Positions 46,201-54,127 of a stretch of DNA of 64,000 nt are shown here, piece after piece. Positions within the stretch are counted from its first letter, which is position 1. Each line of letters starts with the position of its first letter. Both the position numbers and the translations under genes were made by a program. The DNA is from Lewinellaceae bacterium (lineage in GTDB: Bacteria > Bacteroidota > Bacteroidia > Chitinophagales > Saprospiraceae): the NCBI GenBank assembly GCA_020636135.1, contig JACJYK010000001.1, positions 3,520,501-3,584,500 on the forward strand, written 5' to 3'. Below the pieces are notes generated by a model. It worked only from the letters and a program-made list of their open reading frames with translations, did no database searches and had not been told where the DNA came from.

Positions 46201-46373
46201 TGACCCATATCGAGGTATTGGACATCCTGGGTCGCTCTCTGCACCAGTGGACATGGCAGAGTGGTGCAACCAGACAAACGCTGGATCTCAATGAACTATC
46301 CAACGGTACCTATTGGCTTCGTTTCCGGACGAATCGCAACGCCTGGGTGACGAAGATCCAGGTGGTTAAATAA
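43287..46373 (+). CDS. T9SS-secreted protein of eight tandem modules
   Basis: The precursor is 1028 residues; the second ATG at 43320 gives a simpler signal peptide ending near NLSAQ. The body is eight consecutive modules of about 95-110 residues. Each starts at a (E/T/I/V/N/D)P.AG-type segment, has an early cysteine (for example VCPGDGNTD), a central Y.ITD..g.I pattern, a (R/I)(V/I)(Y/W)G(V/I)(S/A)Y(S/T)G motif, a GD, then a second cysteine before the closing SDNYI.VIK. The last 80 residues (VQPNPNQGRLEVNL ... GTYWLRFRTNRNAWVTKIQVVK) are a type A T9SS sorting domain, so the protein is exported by the Bacteroidetes type IX system and probably anchored at the surface. I do not recognise the module. 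Confidence 0.85.
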   Translation: MHVYLVNTSKRMKLAVRSIGSILLVISTILAFHQNLSAQRCYQSDIMVKGGGQYARFCPTDGNTDLLHLTSTDSSGLYYSYILVNLQDQIIYARRDSAFDLDNLANGTYRFWGVSHSDTLVWTAGLDVITVRAKNDGCANLSNSVVTVYKDEPDAGTVTLLSGTRDTVYCSSLSTNDTIRVKRALASNLYYTYFLINGNGVLVAMNDDGLFDLRGQPDGFFQIIGVSYSGIINVIPGDIINENSIIGCSEYSLPVTVTKSTPTAGLIRFTSLDTVATVCPGDGNTDWLVMRKTAYSTAFSYGYLITDNAGKLIRFSSKDSVNFEQSALGINRIYGLSYSGTVTVQPGDTIWTVDSLTSGCWNVTDRYLTVHLVEPKAGRIRALNQDSILYACPGDNLPDRFFFDTVGATPNAVRYVVTDEKNIITRVLSTNFTDFEATGVGIARVYSISYIGEYLAKVGDTLFVTNLVKGCFAISDNYLEVIKNIPEGGQVSMLEGDTVLYLCNNTSGAVVYRFKNNSPQPLRYDYVLTNEANQILDIASGDSYVFSDIPRGEIRIWGVAYSGNRLLEAGDHLLVSSYSDACFEVSTNYIHVIKDVPFAGQIALTDGSLGKFFCLNSEGPAVVQYTNTGSAKSKYTFVVTDESDKIVRISTSKSFDLKSMPVGGYRIYGVSYTGDILVKNGDFLQSKAFSNDCFDVSDQFIHVIRDNPYAGRIQALGGTARVFTCPLNDNLDYVHFQHPEAVAIKYAFVVTDTFDNITQFTFLDSIDFGFSQPGKCRVYGVGFEGAFAARVGNNIRSIAFSDGCYDLTNNYVEIIKRDPPNTNISSPAGDSITICVNDDQEDLITFATDDKTGIPVGYVITDLNSRIIGQSLANPVPFNDLPPGLSRVYAVTFTGQWVPRTGFFLLDRPLSDDCYTISNNFIKVNKMNTGNRCVTVSVHEPEVTKTYFAVQPNPNQGRLEVNLLEPSLRYDLTHIEVLDILGRSLHQWTWQSGATRQTLDLNELSNGTYWLRFRTNRNAWVTKIQVVK

Positions 46374-46466
46374 TAGCGGGAGAATGAGGGAATGGTAGCA
46401 GGTTGTGGGGGATGAATGGTTCCGTTTCCATAACTTTTCAACTTATTACCTCATCACCTCAACAAA

Positions 46467-46498
46467 ACAAAAAAGGCCCCATCTTACGATGGCGCCTT
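46467..46498 (-). terminator. Rho-independent terminator of rplS
   Basis: On the minus strand the sequence AAGGC-G-CCATC-gtaa-GATGG-G-GCCTT forms a stem with one G/G mismatch and is followed by TTTTTTG, then TTTTG. It lies 33 bp after the rplS stop codon, as expected for a terminator. Confidence 0.75.
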
Positions 46499-46530
46499 CT
46501 ATATCATTTGTTGATTTCCCGGTCAGGAGA

Positions 46531-46896
46531 TCAAGCCTCAGTCTTCTTGATGAATTTCTTTTCTTTGATCCGGCTCTTCTTACCGGAGAGATTGCGCAGG
46601 TAGAACAGACGTGCACGACGTACTTTACCAAATTTTACCACCTCGATCTCGGTGATGTTCGGGGAAGCATACGGGAAAATACGCTCCACACCTACCCCAT
46701 TGGATACTTTACGTACCGTAAATGTCTTGGTTCCGCCTTCTCCACTGATCTGGATGACATCACCTCTGAATTTCTGGATACGCTCTTTGTCTCCTTCAAT
46801 GATCTTATAACTGACGATGATGTTATCTCCTGATTTAAAAGCAGGATAGTTCTTCGTCGGGTTCATCTGTTCGTGCACAAATTGTACGTAATCCAT
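46531..46896 (-). CDS. rplS: 50S ribosomal protein L19
   Basis: A 121-residue protein with the L19 signatures FKSGDNIIVSYKIIEG, RIQKFRGDVI and the C-terminal VRRARLFYLRNLSGKKSRIKEK. Length and order match the family. L19 sits at the 30S-50S interface. A good terminator hairpin follows. TATCTTTG, an exact -7 element, lies about 25 bp upstream of the start. Confidence 0.98.
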   Translation of the reverse strand: MDYVQFVHEQMNPTKNYPAFKSGDNIIVSYKIIEGDKERIQKFRGDVIQISGEGGTKTFTVRKVSNGVGVERIFPYASPNITEIEVVKFGKVRRARLFYLRNLSGKKSRIKEKKFIKKTEA

Positions 46897-46918
46897 GATT
46901 CATTCTTTTAAAGAGCGG

Positions 46919-46926
46919 CAAAGATA
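46919..46926 (-). promoter_or_regulatory. Candidate -7 element of rplS
   Basis: TATCTTTG on the minus strand is an exact TAnnTTTG, 22 bp upstream of the rplS start. No convincing -33 TTTG is present at the expected distance, so activity is uncertain. Confidence 0.4.
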
Positions 46927-46967
46927 CAAATACTTCTACTATAAATGCATGCTAATTTTAAATATTT

Positions 46968-49250
46968 TTATCGCACAACAGTAGCAAATCCCTTGACTTC
47001 GTGTGCTTTACCCCGGGGGTCGGTATACCGGACCAGGCAGACATAGACGCCATTGGGTGCGTCATCACCTACATTATTCATCCTTCCATTCCATCCTTCA
47101 TAAGGATCACCCGTCTCAAATACGCGTTGGCCCCAGCGGTTCCAGATACTGAAGGAATAATTAAACATCCAGTCCGTATTGCCCTGACCAATGTAAACTT
47201 CGTTTTTCCCATCCCCATTGGGTGTAAAGGCATTGGGTAAAAAATAACGTACGATCGGCTTGACGTCGATCTCTGCTGTTGCAGTATCCGTGCAGCCCGA
47301 AGAATGGATGACGATCTGCCGCACCGTATACGTACCTGTGTCCTGAAAATTATACTGGGGATTAGGCAAGGTAGAGGTTCCTTCGTCACCGAATTGCCAG
47401 AACCAGCGGGCAGCGCGCTGGGACTCATCGGTGAAGCTTACGACAGGTTCCAGATTTGAAGGCTCATCGGGACTGTATTTGAAGCCTGCCTGCGGCGATT
47501 CCTTCACCACGATCCAATCCTTCCACGATGCCTGGGTTTTACATCCAATGGGAGATATCAGCTGCAGGCTTACGTCAAAGGTCCCCGGCACTTCGTACGT
47601 ATGGACCGGACTGATGTCATGTCCCACCGTGCCATCACCGAAGTCCCAATCGATCTCATATGTGGAGTCAATCGGCACCGACAGGTTATGAAAGAAAATA
47701 TTTCCCGGCACACATCCCAGATACGAACTAGGCTCGATCACCAGATAACGCGGTACCGGATAATAAGGCAACTCTTTCGTCAGTGTTTCCCGGCACTGGT
47801 TGGCGTCTATAACAGTCAGGGTAACCGGATGAGTCCCCGGCACCGGGTAGGTGTAGCGGGGATTTTTAACGGTGCTGGTGCCTCCCTCACCAAACTGCCA
47901 GGACCATCGCTGCAGTCCGCCGGTTGCTCCCGTCGTGGAAAGATCGGTAAAGACCGTCTCTCCCGCGATACAGGTATCGTAGGCATATTTAAAGTCAACT
48001 TTCAGGTCCGGATATACATTCACCGTGAGGTTAAGTGAATCCGAACACTTGGATCCCCGGTTAAGGACCATTTTACCATTGTAGTTACCCAGACCAGGGA
48101 AAGTAAAAGAGGCGTTACGATCCGAATTATGGACTTTCTGGCCTCCGATGACAAACTCCCAGTCATAACTATTAATATAGGCCTGCTGGTAAGATTGGTT
48201 GAGAAAATCCACTGTAAAGCTGCCGCATGAATTGATGACGTAATCCTTTTGTATCACGGTATCCGCCTCTACCTCTGCACGGACCAGATTCTGACATTGC
48301 GTCACATTAAACTGAAAATCGCGCTGAACCGACCCGATGCGTATCCCGTTACGGTATTCCGTCACACACACCCCTACTACGAATTGACCAAATACATCGG
48401 GTTTGCCCGTAATCAGTCCTGTATTGGGATTGATGGATACCACCGGGTTGCCGGACATCGGCTCGGAGACATTGTACTGTGGATTGTAGATCACATTGGG
48501 ATACGGCGGAGGACAATTCACCGGACTTGGTTTGACTCCATCGCAATCCGTCTCCATCCCGGGAAATCCAGCTGATCCTCCTCTTCCACCGCCGGCAATA
48601 GGTGCGCAAAATTCATAAACCAGTTGATCACCATCACGGTCTGTTGCCGAGTGGTCAAAATCAATGTCATCATTCACACAGATTACAATGGGTGGAAAGT
48701 TTTTGAATACCGGACTGTTGTTGCAAAATTGCTGGGCGGGCGCGGTAATCTCTACCATATAGGTAGCGCCATAGGCGCCGGGATTCACAATGTTGGCAAT
48801 GGTCTCATTCCGGCAACAACGCTGGTGGGTAATAAAATAGCTCCCGTTGATTACCGGAAGGGAAATGCGGAAGGTATAACTTGTTCCTTCCACGCATACA
48901 TTGGGCGGAATTACGACGCAGGCATCGTCCTCCGGCTGAATAGACCGGATTGCGCCACGGTTCTGGGTAACCAGATCCACAAAATAGTACCGGGTACTGT
49001 CCCAGCGGAAAATACCGAATACTGCCTGGTCATCGAAGGGAGCTCCATTCACTGCCCCGCAATCCCGGAATAGATTCATCGTCACCTCGTATTGACGGGT
49101 ATTTCCGTTTTCCCCGATACAGCGGTAGGTCATTTCCCCACCAATGATGTGTCTTGCCATTCCCGGCATCAGCGCCAGCAAGAGCAATAAAAGGCTCAGA
49201 ATAAACCGGTTAAACGGATGATGATCTATATTATTAAGAATACGCCGCAT
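46968..49250 (-). CDS. Gliding-motility-associated surface protein with PKD repeats (T9SS type B)
   Basis: A 760-residue secreted protein. After the signal peptide (about residues 1-32) the region HIIGGEMTYRCIG ... CCRNETIANIV ... FCAPIAGGG is cysteine-rich and of a type seen at the start of many such proteins. Then come several PKD-like beta domains, each with a WxFGDGT/WQFGEGGTS motif. The C-terminal 90 residues (FLPNAFTPNGDGKNEVYIGQ ... WNRWGQRVFE ... GVYVCLVRY) are the type B (gliding motility-associated, CHU_C) T9SS sorting domain. It is probably anchored at the surface and may act in adhesion or gliding. Confidence 0.9.
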   Translation of the reverse strand: MRRILNNIDHHPFNRFILSLLLLLLALMPGMARHIIGGEMTYRCIGENGNTRQYEVTMNLFRDCGAVNGAPFDDQAVFGIFRWDSTRYYFVDLVTQNRGAIRSIQPEDDACVVIPPNVCVEGTSYTFRISLPVINGSYFITHQRCCRNETIANIVNPGAYGATYMVEITAPAQQFCNNSPVFKNFPPIVICVNDDIDFDHSATDRDGDQLVYEFCAPIAGGGRGGSAGFPGMETDCDGVKPSPVNCPPPYPNVIYNPQYNVSEPMSGNPVVSINPNTGLITGKPDVFGQFVVGVCVTEYRNGIRIGSVQRDFQFNVTQCQNLVRAEVEADTVIQKDYVINSCGSFTVDFLNQSYQQAYINSYDWEFVIGGQKVHNSDRNASFTFPGLGNYNGKMVLNRGSKCSDSLNLTVNVYPDLKVDFKYAYDTCIAGETVFTDLSTTGATGGLQRWSWQFGEGGTSTVKNPRYTYPVPGTHPVTLTVIDANQCRETLTKELPYYPVPRYLVIEPSSYLGCVPGNIFFHNLSVPIDSTYEIDWDFGDGTVGHDISPVHTYEVPGTFDVSLQLISPIGCKTQASWKDWIVVKESPQAGFKYSPDEPSNLEPVVSFTDESQRAARWFWQFGDEGTSTLPNPQYNFQDTGTYTVRQIVIHSSGCTDTATAEIDVKPIVRYFLPNAFTPNGDGKNEVYIGQGNTDWMFNYSFSIWNRWGQRVFETGDPYEGWNGRMNNVGDDAPNGVYVCLVRYTDPRGKAHEVKGFATVVR

Positions 49251-49361
49251 GATCTTTAGCTAAGACAAACTAAATGCCGTTTCCAGCACGTTAAGATACC
49301 TTGATATAACGAAGAATGCCGATAGATACGTTGGTATGATCCTTGAAAGTTATCCTAAAAT

Positions 49362-49928
49362 ATGCTTGATTCTACACATCTTAACGATATCATAACGATT
49401 TTAGAACAGGATGGGTTGCTATTGCTCCCATCGGATACCACCTGGGCCGTAGTGGGTGACGCTCTTTCCGGTATCGCACATGTCAGACTTTCCCGGTTGA
49501 AGGAGCGCGAGATCAAACGACCGTTCAGCTTGCTGGTGGATTCGATCGACCTGCTTAAACGCTACGTGCCCCATATCCATCCCCGGGTAGAGACCTTATT
49601 GTTTTACCACGAACGTCCCCTGACCGTCATTTACGATCGCCCGGCAAACCTGCCGCCCCATTGTGTCTCACCAGAACGAACGGTGGCTATCCGCATTACC
49701 ATGGATCCCCTGTTAAAACAAATCATCCATACCCTGGACCGGCCATTGCTTACCTCCTCTGCCAATCATACCGGTAAACCTTATCCGGTCTCCTTTAATG
49801 ACATTCCTCCGGAGATCCTGGATGGCGTAGATCGGGTCATCCGGCCGAGTCATTATAAGCAGCCGGCTGAGCCTTCCGTACTGGTACGCTATTCCAACCG
49901 GGGTGAACTGATCTTTTTAAGGGAATAA
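49362..49928 (+). CDS. tsaC: L-threonylcarbamoyladenylate synthase (Sua5/YrdC)
   Basis: A 188-residue protein of the Sua5/YrdC/YciO family. The N-terminal PSDTTWAVVGD segment, KEREIKRPFSLLV (nucleotide/threonine site) and LTSSANHTGKPYPVSF (the SxN motif) are present. The enzyme makes threonylcarbamoyl-AMP from threonine, bicarbonate and ATP for t6A modification of tRNA. Length fits the single-domain TsaC form; a YciO-like paralogue is possible. It is divergent from the gliding-motility-associated gene. Confidence 0.9.
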   Translation: MLDSTHLNDIITILEQDGLLLLPSDTTWAVVGDALSGIAHVRLSRLKEREIKRPFSLLVDSIDLLKRYVPHIHPRVETLLFYHERPLTVIYDRPANLPPHCVSPERTVAIRITMDPLLKQIIHTLDRPLLTSSANHTGKPYPVSFNDIPPEILDGVDRVIRPSHYKQPAEPSVLVRYSNRGELIFLRE

Positions 49929-49933
49929 ACGGA

Positions 49934-51529
49934 TTATTTTTCCAGTGCTTTAAGAGCTTTCTCAACACATTCGTCGTGATTTACGCTGAATGTATTCGCG
50001 ATGTCCGGACCCTGGAAATAATAAAGCATCCGGTCAAGGATCAATCGCTCCACCGTCCGGTCCATACCTGAAGGCCAACGCAACGATTTGCCTCCAAAAT
50101 TTTGTAATTCGCGCTTCCAGTTATGCGATTTTGTCCAGTTCACATACTGATCTGCTTCCTGATATGTGGACAACTCCGGATATTCACGTGACAGCTGATA
50201 CATCCAGGAGTACAAATTGCCTTCAATAGCCTGATATTCCGGACTGAGTACGAAACTATCCATGGGTACAAACACATCGGGATAGATACCTCCTTTGGCG
50301 TAAAGCACCTTGCCTCTAGGTGTCTTGTAAGGTGTGCTGTCAAGCACCGGTATCTGAGCTGCATCGGTCAGTTCGCCATGCTGGGAGCGATCGTACAGCT
50401 CGTGCTGATAGGCGTCACGATCCTGATAGGATTTCTGGATGAGTCGTCCCAGCGGGGTATAATAACGCTCGATGGTCAGCAATAATGCCGATCCGTCACC
50501 CAGGGGAAATTCTTTCTGCACCAATCCTTTACCAAAGGTGCGGCGCCCTACCAGGACGCCACGGTCCCAGTCCTGTATAGCGCCAGCCAGGATCTCACTG
50601 GCTGATGCGGAACCTTCATCAACCAGGACAGCTATCTTATTAACCGGGAAGAAAGCCTGGCCGGAAGAACGGTACTCCCGCTTTTGACCATTCCGGGTTA
50701 CCGTATAGACCAACAATTTATCTTTCTCAACAAAGAGCTGGCTCAGGATCTGCACCACCTGTTGCAAATAACCTCCCGGGTTGCCGCGCAGGTCAATGAC
50801 CAAATCTTTGGCTTTTTTCTGCTGAACTAAGTTTTCAACGGCCACCATAAACTGGCGGTAGGTCTCCATACTGAACTGCCGCACGCGGATATACCCCACC
50901 TGATCGGTAAGCATCTGGTAATGATCCACCGAATTGGTAGGCACCAGATCTCTGGTCACCAGGACGGTATCGATGGTGGCTGCATTGCTACGACGTACCG
51001 CAATGCGCAAATCCGGCTGGTTGGGCTCTCGGATGAGGTCACTCAGTTTATCAAACTCACTGGCGAAATCCAGTGTGTTGGTGCCATTGATGGCCAGAAT
51101 GGCATCACCCCGGCCCAGGCCTGCTCTCTCTGCAGGTGAGGCTTCAACTGTTCGCAGGATGATCGGTGTATCCTGAACAAAGAAAAATTCAGCACCTATC
51201 CCTGAATAATGTCCTTCGTGATTCTCAGCCTCCAGAGCCACCTCTTTCGCTGTAAGGTAGTTGGAGTGCGGATCCAGCTGATCGATGATCGACCGGATGG
51301 TCTCATCCACCAGCTCACCCCGGTGCACGGTATCAATGTATTTCGCATCGATGTACTTGAGCACCTCCTCAATCTTGTCATCCTGATCCAATACCATGAC
51401 CGTGTCCAGGGTCGGATGATATTGGTTTCCCAGTTTAGGCACCATTTTTACGCCTGCCATCATTCCCAGTGCTACGGTAACACCCAACAAGGCCGGCTGC
51501 CAGATACGATACGAAGAAGGAATTTGCAT
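49934..51529 (-). CDS. CtpA-like carboxy-terminal processing protease (S41)
   Basis: The 531-residue protease has an N-terminal membrane anchor or signal peptide (about residues 12-30), a PDZ domain with PAERAGLGRGDAILAING, and the S41 catalytic domain. The substrate-site segment DLRGNPGGYL, the nucleophile in DEGSASASEILAGAI and the general-base lysine in RRTFGKGLVQKEF make up the Ser/Lys dyad. A C-terminal extension of about 150 residues follows, as in many Bacteroidetes homologues. Such proteases degrade or trim proteins in the periplasm. Confidence 0.92.
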   Translation of the reverse strand: MQIPSSYRIWQPALLGVTVALGMMAGVKMVPKLGNQYHPTLDTVMVLDQDDKIEEVLKYIDAKYIDTVHRGELVDETIRSIIDQLDPHSNYLTAKEVALEAENHEGHYSGIGAEFFFVQDTPIILRTVEASPAERAGLGRGDAILAINGTNTLDFASEFDKLSDLIREPNQPDLRIAVRRSNAATIDTVLVTRDLVPTNSVDHYQMLTDQVGYIRVRQFSMETYRQFMVAVENLVQQKKAKDLVIDLRGNPGGYLQQVVQILSQLFVEKDKLLVYTVTRNGQKREYRSSGQAFFPVNKIAVLVDEGSASASEILAGAIQDWDRGVLVGRRTFGKGLVQKEFPLGDGSALLLTIERYYTPLGRLIQKSYQDRDAYQHELYDRSQHGELTDAAQIPVLDSTPYKTPRGKVLYAKGGIYPDVFVPMDSFVLSPEYQAIEGNLYSWMYQLSREYPELSTYQEADQYVNWTKSHNWKRELQNFGGKSLRWPSGMDRTVERLILDRMLYYFQGPDIANTFSVNHDECVEKALKALEK

Positions 51530-51687
51530 GGAGTCAAAGTTATGGATTCCATTGATTTGAATATCCGATTAACGTGAATATTCATACATCAGTTGCAATG
51601 GATGCACCCATTTAGACGAAAAAATTTATAATTAATAAAAAACGTCCTATATTTTCAGCAAAATATTAAAAATCATCCCGATTCTCA

Positions 51688-52152
51688 ATGAGCGAAATTG
51701 ATACCCTGGACCGCAAGATTCTTTCCATCCTCATGAAAGATGCAAATGTCCCTTATACTGAAATAGCTAAAAAGCTGTTTGTCTCCGGTGGAACGGTCCA
51801 TGTCCGGATGAAAAAAATGGAACAGATGGGTATCGTGAAAGGTTCCCATCTCGATGTGGATTACGCCATGCTGGGGTATGACATTACTGCATTTCTCGGA
51901 GTCTATCTTGAAAAGAGCTCATTGTACGACGATGTTGCGAAGCATCTACTGAAGATCCCGGAAGTTGTTGATGCGCACTATACCACCGGCATTTACAGCG
52001 TTTTTGTCAAGATCATCTGCCGTGATACCGACCACTTGCGGGAAATCCTCCACGACAAAATCCAGCAGATTGGGGGCATCCAGCGCACGGAAACCTTCAT
52101 CTCACTCCAGGAGAGTATTTCGCGGCCACTGATCATGGAACCTGAAGACTAG
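51688..52152 (+). CDS. Lrp/AsnC family transcriptional regulator
   Basis: A 154-residue regulator with an N-terminal winged helix-turn-helix (about residues 5-55, DRKILSILMKDANVPYTEIAKKLFVS) and a C-terminal RAM/AsnC ligand-binding domain (about residues 65-140). Typically these bind amino acids and regulate amino-acid or nitrogen genes. The regulon cannot be read here. A purine-rich repeat begins just after the stop codon. Confidence 0.92.
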   Translation: MSEIDTLDRKILSILMKDANVPYTEIAKKLFVSGGTVHVRMKKMEQMGIVKGSHLDVDYAMLGYDITAFLGVYLEKSSLYDDVAKHLLKIPEVVDAHYTTGIYSVFVKIICRDTDHLREILHDKIQQIGGIQRTETFISLQESISRPLIMEPED

Positions 52153-52153
52153 T

Positions 52154-52211
52154 ATGGGGAAGGTGGAAGGAGAAAGGAAAAAGGAAAAAGGTGAAAGGAG
52201 AAAGAATGAAG
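52154..52211 (+). repeat. Purine-rich tandem repeat after the Lrp/AsnC gene
   Basis: Right after the stop codon come units such as GGAAGGTGGAAGGAGAAAGG, AAAAAGGAAAAAGG and TGAAAGGAGAAAG. About 58 bp of almost pure purine on the sense strand. Same class and orientation as the array after the GMC oxidoreductase gene. Confidence 0.7.
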
Positions 52212-52360
52212 GTTGCAGGTTCTGACTGTGTAATATTCCATTTATTACGCGTCGAAAGAGAACAGGAGGATGTTCCTTGTTAACCAGGGCCATTCGGAAT
52301 CAAAGCTTGAAAGTTGTACGAATCCGAATACAATTAGATTTTCAAAAGTCTGTGGACCCC

Positions 52361-52397
52361 AAATAAAAATCTCGTACCCGGAAAACCAGATACGAGA
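52361..52397 (-). terminator. Rho-independent terminator of rpoD
   Basis: On the minus strand TCTCGTATCTGG-tttt-CCGGGTACGAGA forms a 12-bp stem, including two G:U wobbles, followed by TTTTTATTT. It starts 28 bp after the rpoD stop codon. A clear terminator. Confidence 0.85.
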
Positions 52398-52424
52398 CTT
52401 TCTCTATGAATCATTCTATAGCTG

Positions 52425-53294
52425 CTACGCTCCGAGGTAATGCTTCAGCAATTTACTTCTGGAAGCGCTGCGCAGTTTGTTAATGGCTTTATCCTTGATC
52501 TGGCGGACACGCTCGCGCGTCAAACCAAATTTCTCGCCAATGTCTTCGAGGGACATCGGGTGTTCTACGCCAATACCGAAATAAAGCTTAATTACGTCAC
52601 ATTGACGGTCGGTCAGGGTGGACAGGGACCTTTCAATTTCCTGACGAAGTGATTCGTCGTATTCCAGATGCTGGTCAGTGCCTGGCGTATTGTCGTTTTC
52701 AAGTACATCCAGTAAAGAGTTATCTTCTCCGTCGACAAATGGTGCATCCATCGATACGTGGCGTGCAGCCACACCCAGTGTTGTTTCAACCTCTTCGGTG
52801 GGGATCTCCAGCATGTTAGCCAGTTCTTCAACCGATGGTTCGCGCTCAAACTCCTGCTCCAATTCTGAAAAAGCGCGGTTGATCTTATTCAATGAGCCAA
52901 CTTTGTTCAGCGGCAGGCGGACAATCCTCGATTGCTCGGCCAATGCCTGGAGAATGGACTGGCGAATCCACCAAACGGCGTAGGAGATAAATTTAAATCC
53001 GCGGGTTTCATCAAATCGCTGAGCTGCCTTGATCAGGCCAAGATTGCCTTCATTGATCAGGTCAGACAGGGAAAGTCCCTGATTCTGATATTGCTTGGCT
53101 ACCGAAACGACGAAACGAAGATTGGCTTTCGTAAGGCGCTCAAGGGCAAGTTGATCACCCTGCTTAATACGCTTAGCCAAATCTACTTCCTCTTCCGGCG
53201 TCAGCAGGTCTACCTTACCAATCTCCTGCAAGTACTTTTCCAATGATTGACTCTCGCGATTGGTAATAGACTTTGTAATCTTTAATTGTCTCAT
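52425..53294 (-). CDS. rpoD: Primary RNA polymerase sigma factor RpoD
   Basis: A 289-residue sigma-70 protein. It has region 1.2 (SLEKYLQEIGKVDLLTPEEE), region 2 (RFVVSVAKQYQNQGLSLSDLINEGNLGLIKA, then FKFISYAVWWIRQSI), region 3, and region 4 ending in PMSLEDIGEKFGLTRERVRQIKDKA. It lacks region 1.1 and is short, as is the primary sigma factor (sigma-ABfr) of Bacteroidetes. It recognises the -33/-7 promoters characteristic of this phylum. Its own promoter appears to have a TACCTTTG -7 element. Confidence 0.95.
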   Translation of the reverse strand: MRQLKITKSITNRESQSLEKYLQEIGKVDLLTPEEEVDLAKRIKQGDQLALERLTKANLRFVVSVAKQYQNQGLSLSDLINEGNLGLIKAAQRFDETRGFKFISYAVWWIRQSILQALAEQSRIVRLPLNKVGSLNKINRAFSELEQEFEREPSVEELANMLEIPTEEVETTLGVAARHVSMDAPFVDGEDNSLLDVLENDNTPGTDQHLEYDESLRQEIERSLSTLTDRQCDVIKLYFGIGVEHPMSLEDIGEKFGLTRERVRQIKDKAINKLRSASRSKLLKHYLGA

Positions 53295-53412
53295 GCAATG
53301 CCTGTTTTAGGATTTATGTACGATCTCAATATTCGTCCTATACAAAGAAGATAGGGTGATCTTTGGTAAACTGTCTTGTGTTATAAAAAAGTTCTGATTG
53401 GAATTCAACGCA

Positions 53413-53443
53413 CAAAGGTAAGACTTTTAACGATACGTAACAA
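53413..53443 (-). promoter_or_regulatory. Candidate promoter of rpoD
   Basis: TTG, a 20-bp spacer and TACCTTTG (minus strand) match the Bacteroidetes pattern TTTG-N19-TAnnTTTG closely. The predicted transcript starts about 110 bp before the rpoD start codon. Confidence 0.6.
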
Positions 53444-53614
53444 GCTATATAGACGCGACAAACTCCACCCAAGTCACACAAAATCAAGTCTAATAATTCG
53501 TTTTTTACCAAAAAAGTTCAAATGCCCCTGAAAAAATCAAATCACGCATTTTCCTTGTGATTTGGCAAAAATATTTATATTCCGCGCCAAACCGCGCATA
53601 TCCGGTTATATTGA

Positions 53615-53995
53615 ATGAAACGAATCAAATACGAACTTGAGTTTATTTTTCGCGCCTCGCCGGCCATCGTCTATAAGTTCCTGACTGCTCCATCCTGTCT
53701 GATCAGGTGGTTTTGTGATGGTGTAGACATCAATGGTGAAATCTATAGCTTTGAGTGGCAGGGCTTTGGAGAGGATGCTTACATGATCGATGACATCGAG
53801 GAGGAACGCATTCGCTTCCAATGGATGGAAAGTGACTATCCCGATGAATACTTTGAATTCCGCATGTATAAATCACCCATTACTGAAGAGACCATCCTGG
53901 AGATCACCGACTTTTGTGATGAATCCGAACTGGAAGACCAGAAAGCACTCTGGGCCAGTCAGGTCACCAAGCTCCGCAAGGAAACGGGCGGTTAA
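53615..53995 (+). CDS. START-like / SRPBCC domain protein
   Basis: A 126-residue single-domain protein. The start MKRIKYELEFIFRASPAIVYKFLTAPSCLIRWFCDGV matches the START-like domain family found in Bacteroidetes, related to AHA1/SRPBCC ligand-binding folds. No catalytic residues are known. A repeat array starts shortly after the stop codon. Confidence 0.82.
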   Translation: MKRIKYELEFIFRASPAIVYKFLTAPSCLIRWFCDGVDINGEIYSFEWQGFGEDAYMIDDIEEERIRFQWMESDYPDEYFEFRMYKSPITEETILEITDFCDESELEDQKALWASQVTKLRKETGG

Positions 53996-54007
53996 ATGGT
54001 TGGTCTG

Positions 54008-54099
54008 GATTTGAGATGCCGGATTTAAGATTTAAGATTTGAGATTTAAGATTTGAGATTTAAGATTTGAGATTTAAGATTTGAGATTTGAGATTTTGA
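54008..54099 (+). repeat. GATTTRA heptamer tandem repeat after the START-like gene
   Basis: Beginning 12 bp after the stop codon, the sense strand reads GGATTTGAGATGCC and then about ten consecutive heptamers of the form GATTTAA or GATTTGA, largely alternating. It lies between two convergent genes. Same orientation relative to the upstream gene as the array in ggt. Confidence 0.85.
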
Positions 54100-54127
54100 A
54101 CTCGTTCCGGTGATTTACTTACTCGGT

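Noticed and set aside
54008..54099. Possible CRISPR array
   Set aside because: The repeats are contiguous heptamers with no unique spacers of 25-40 bp, and no cas gene is in the window.
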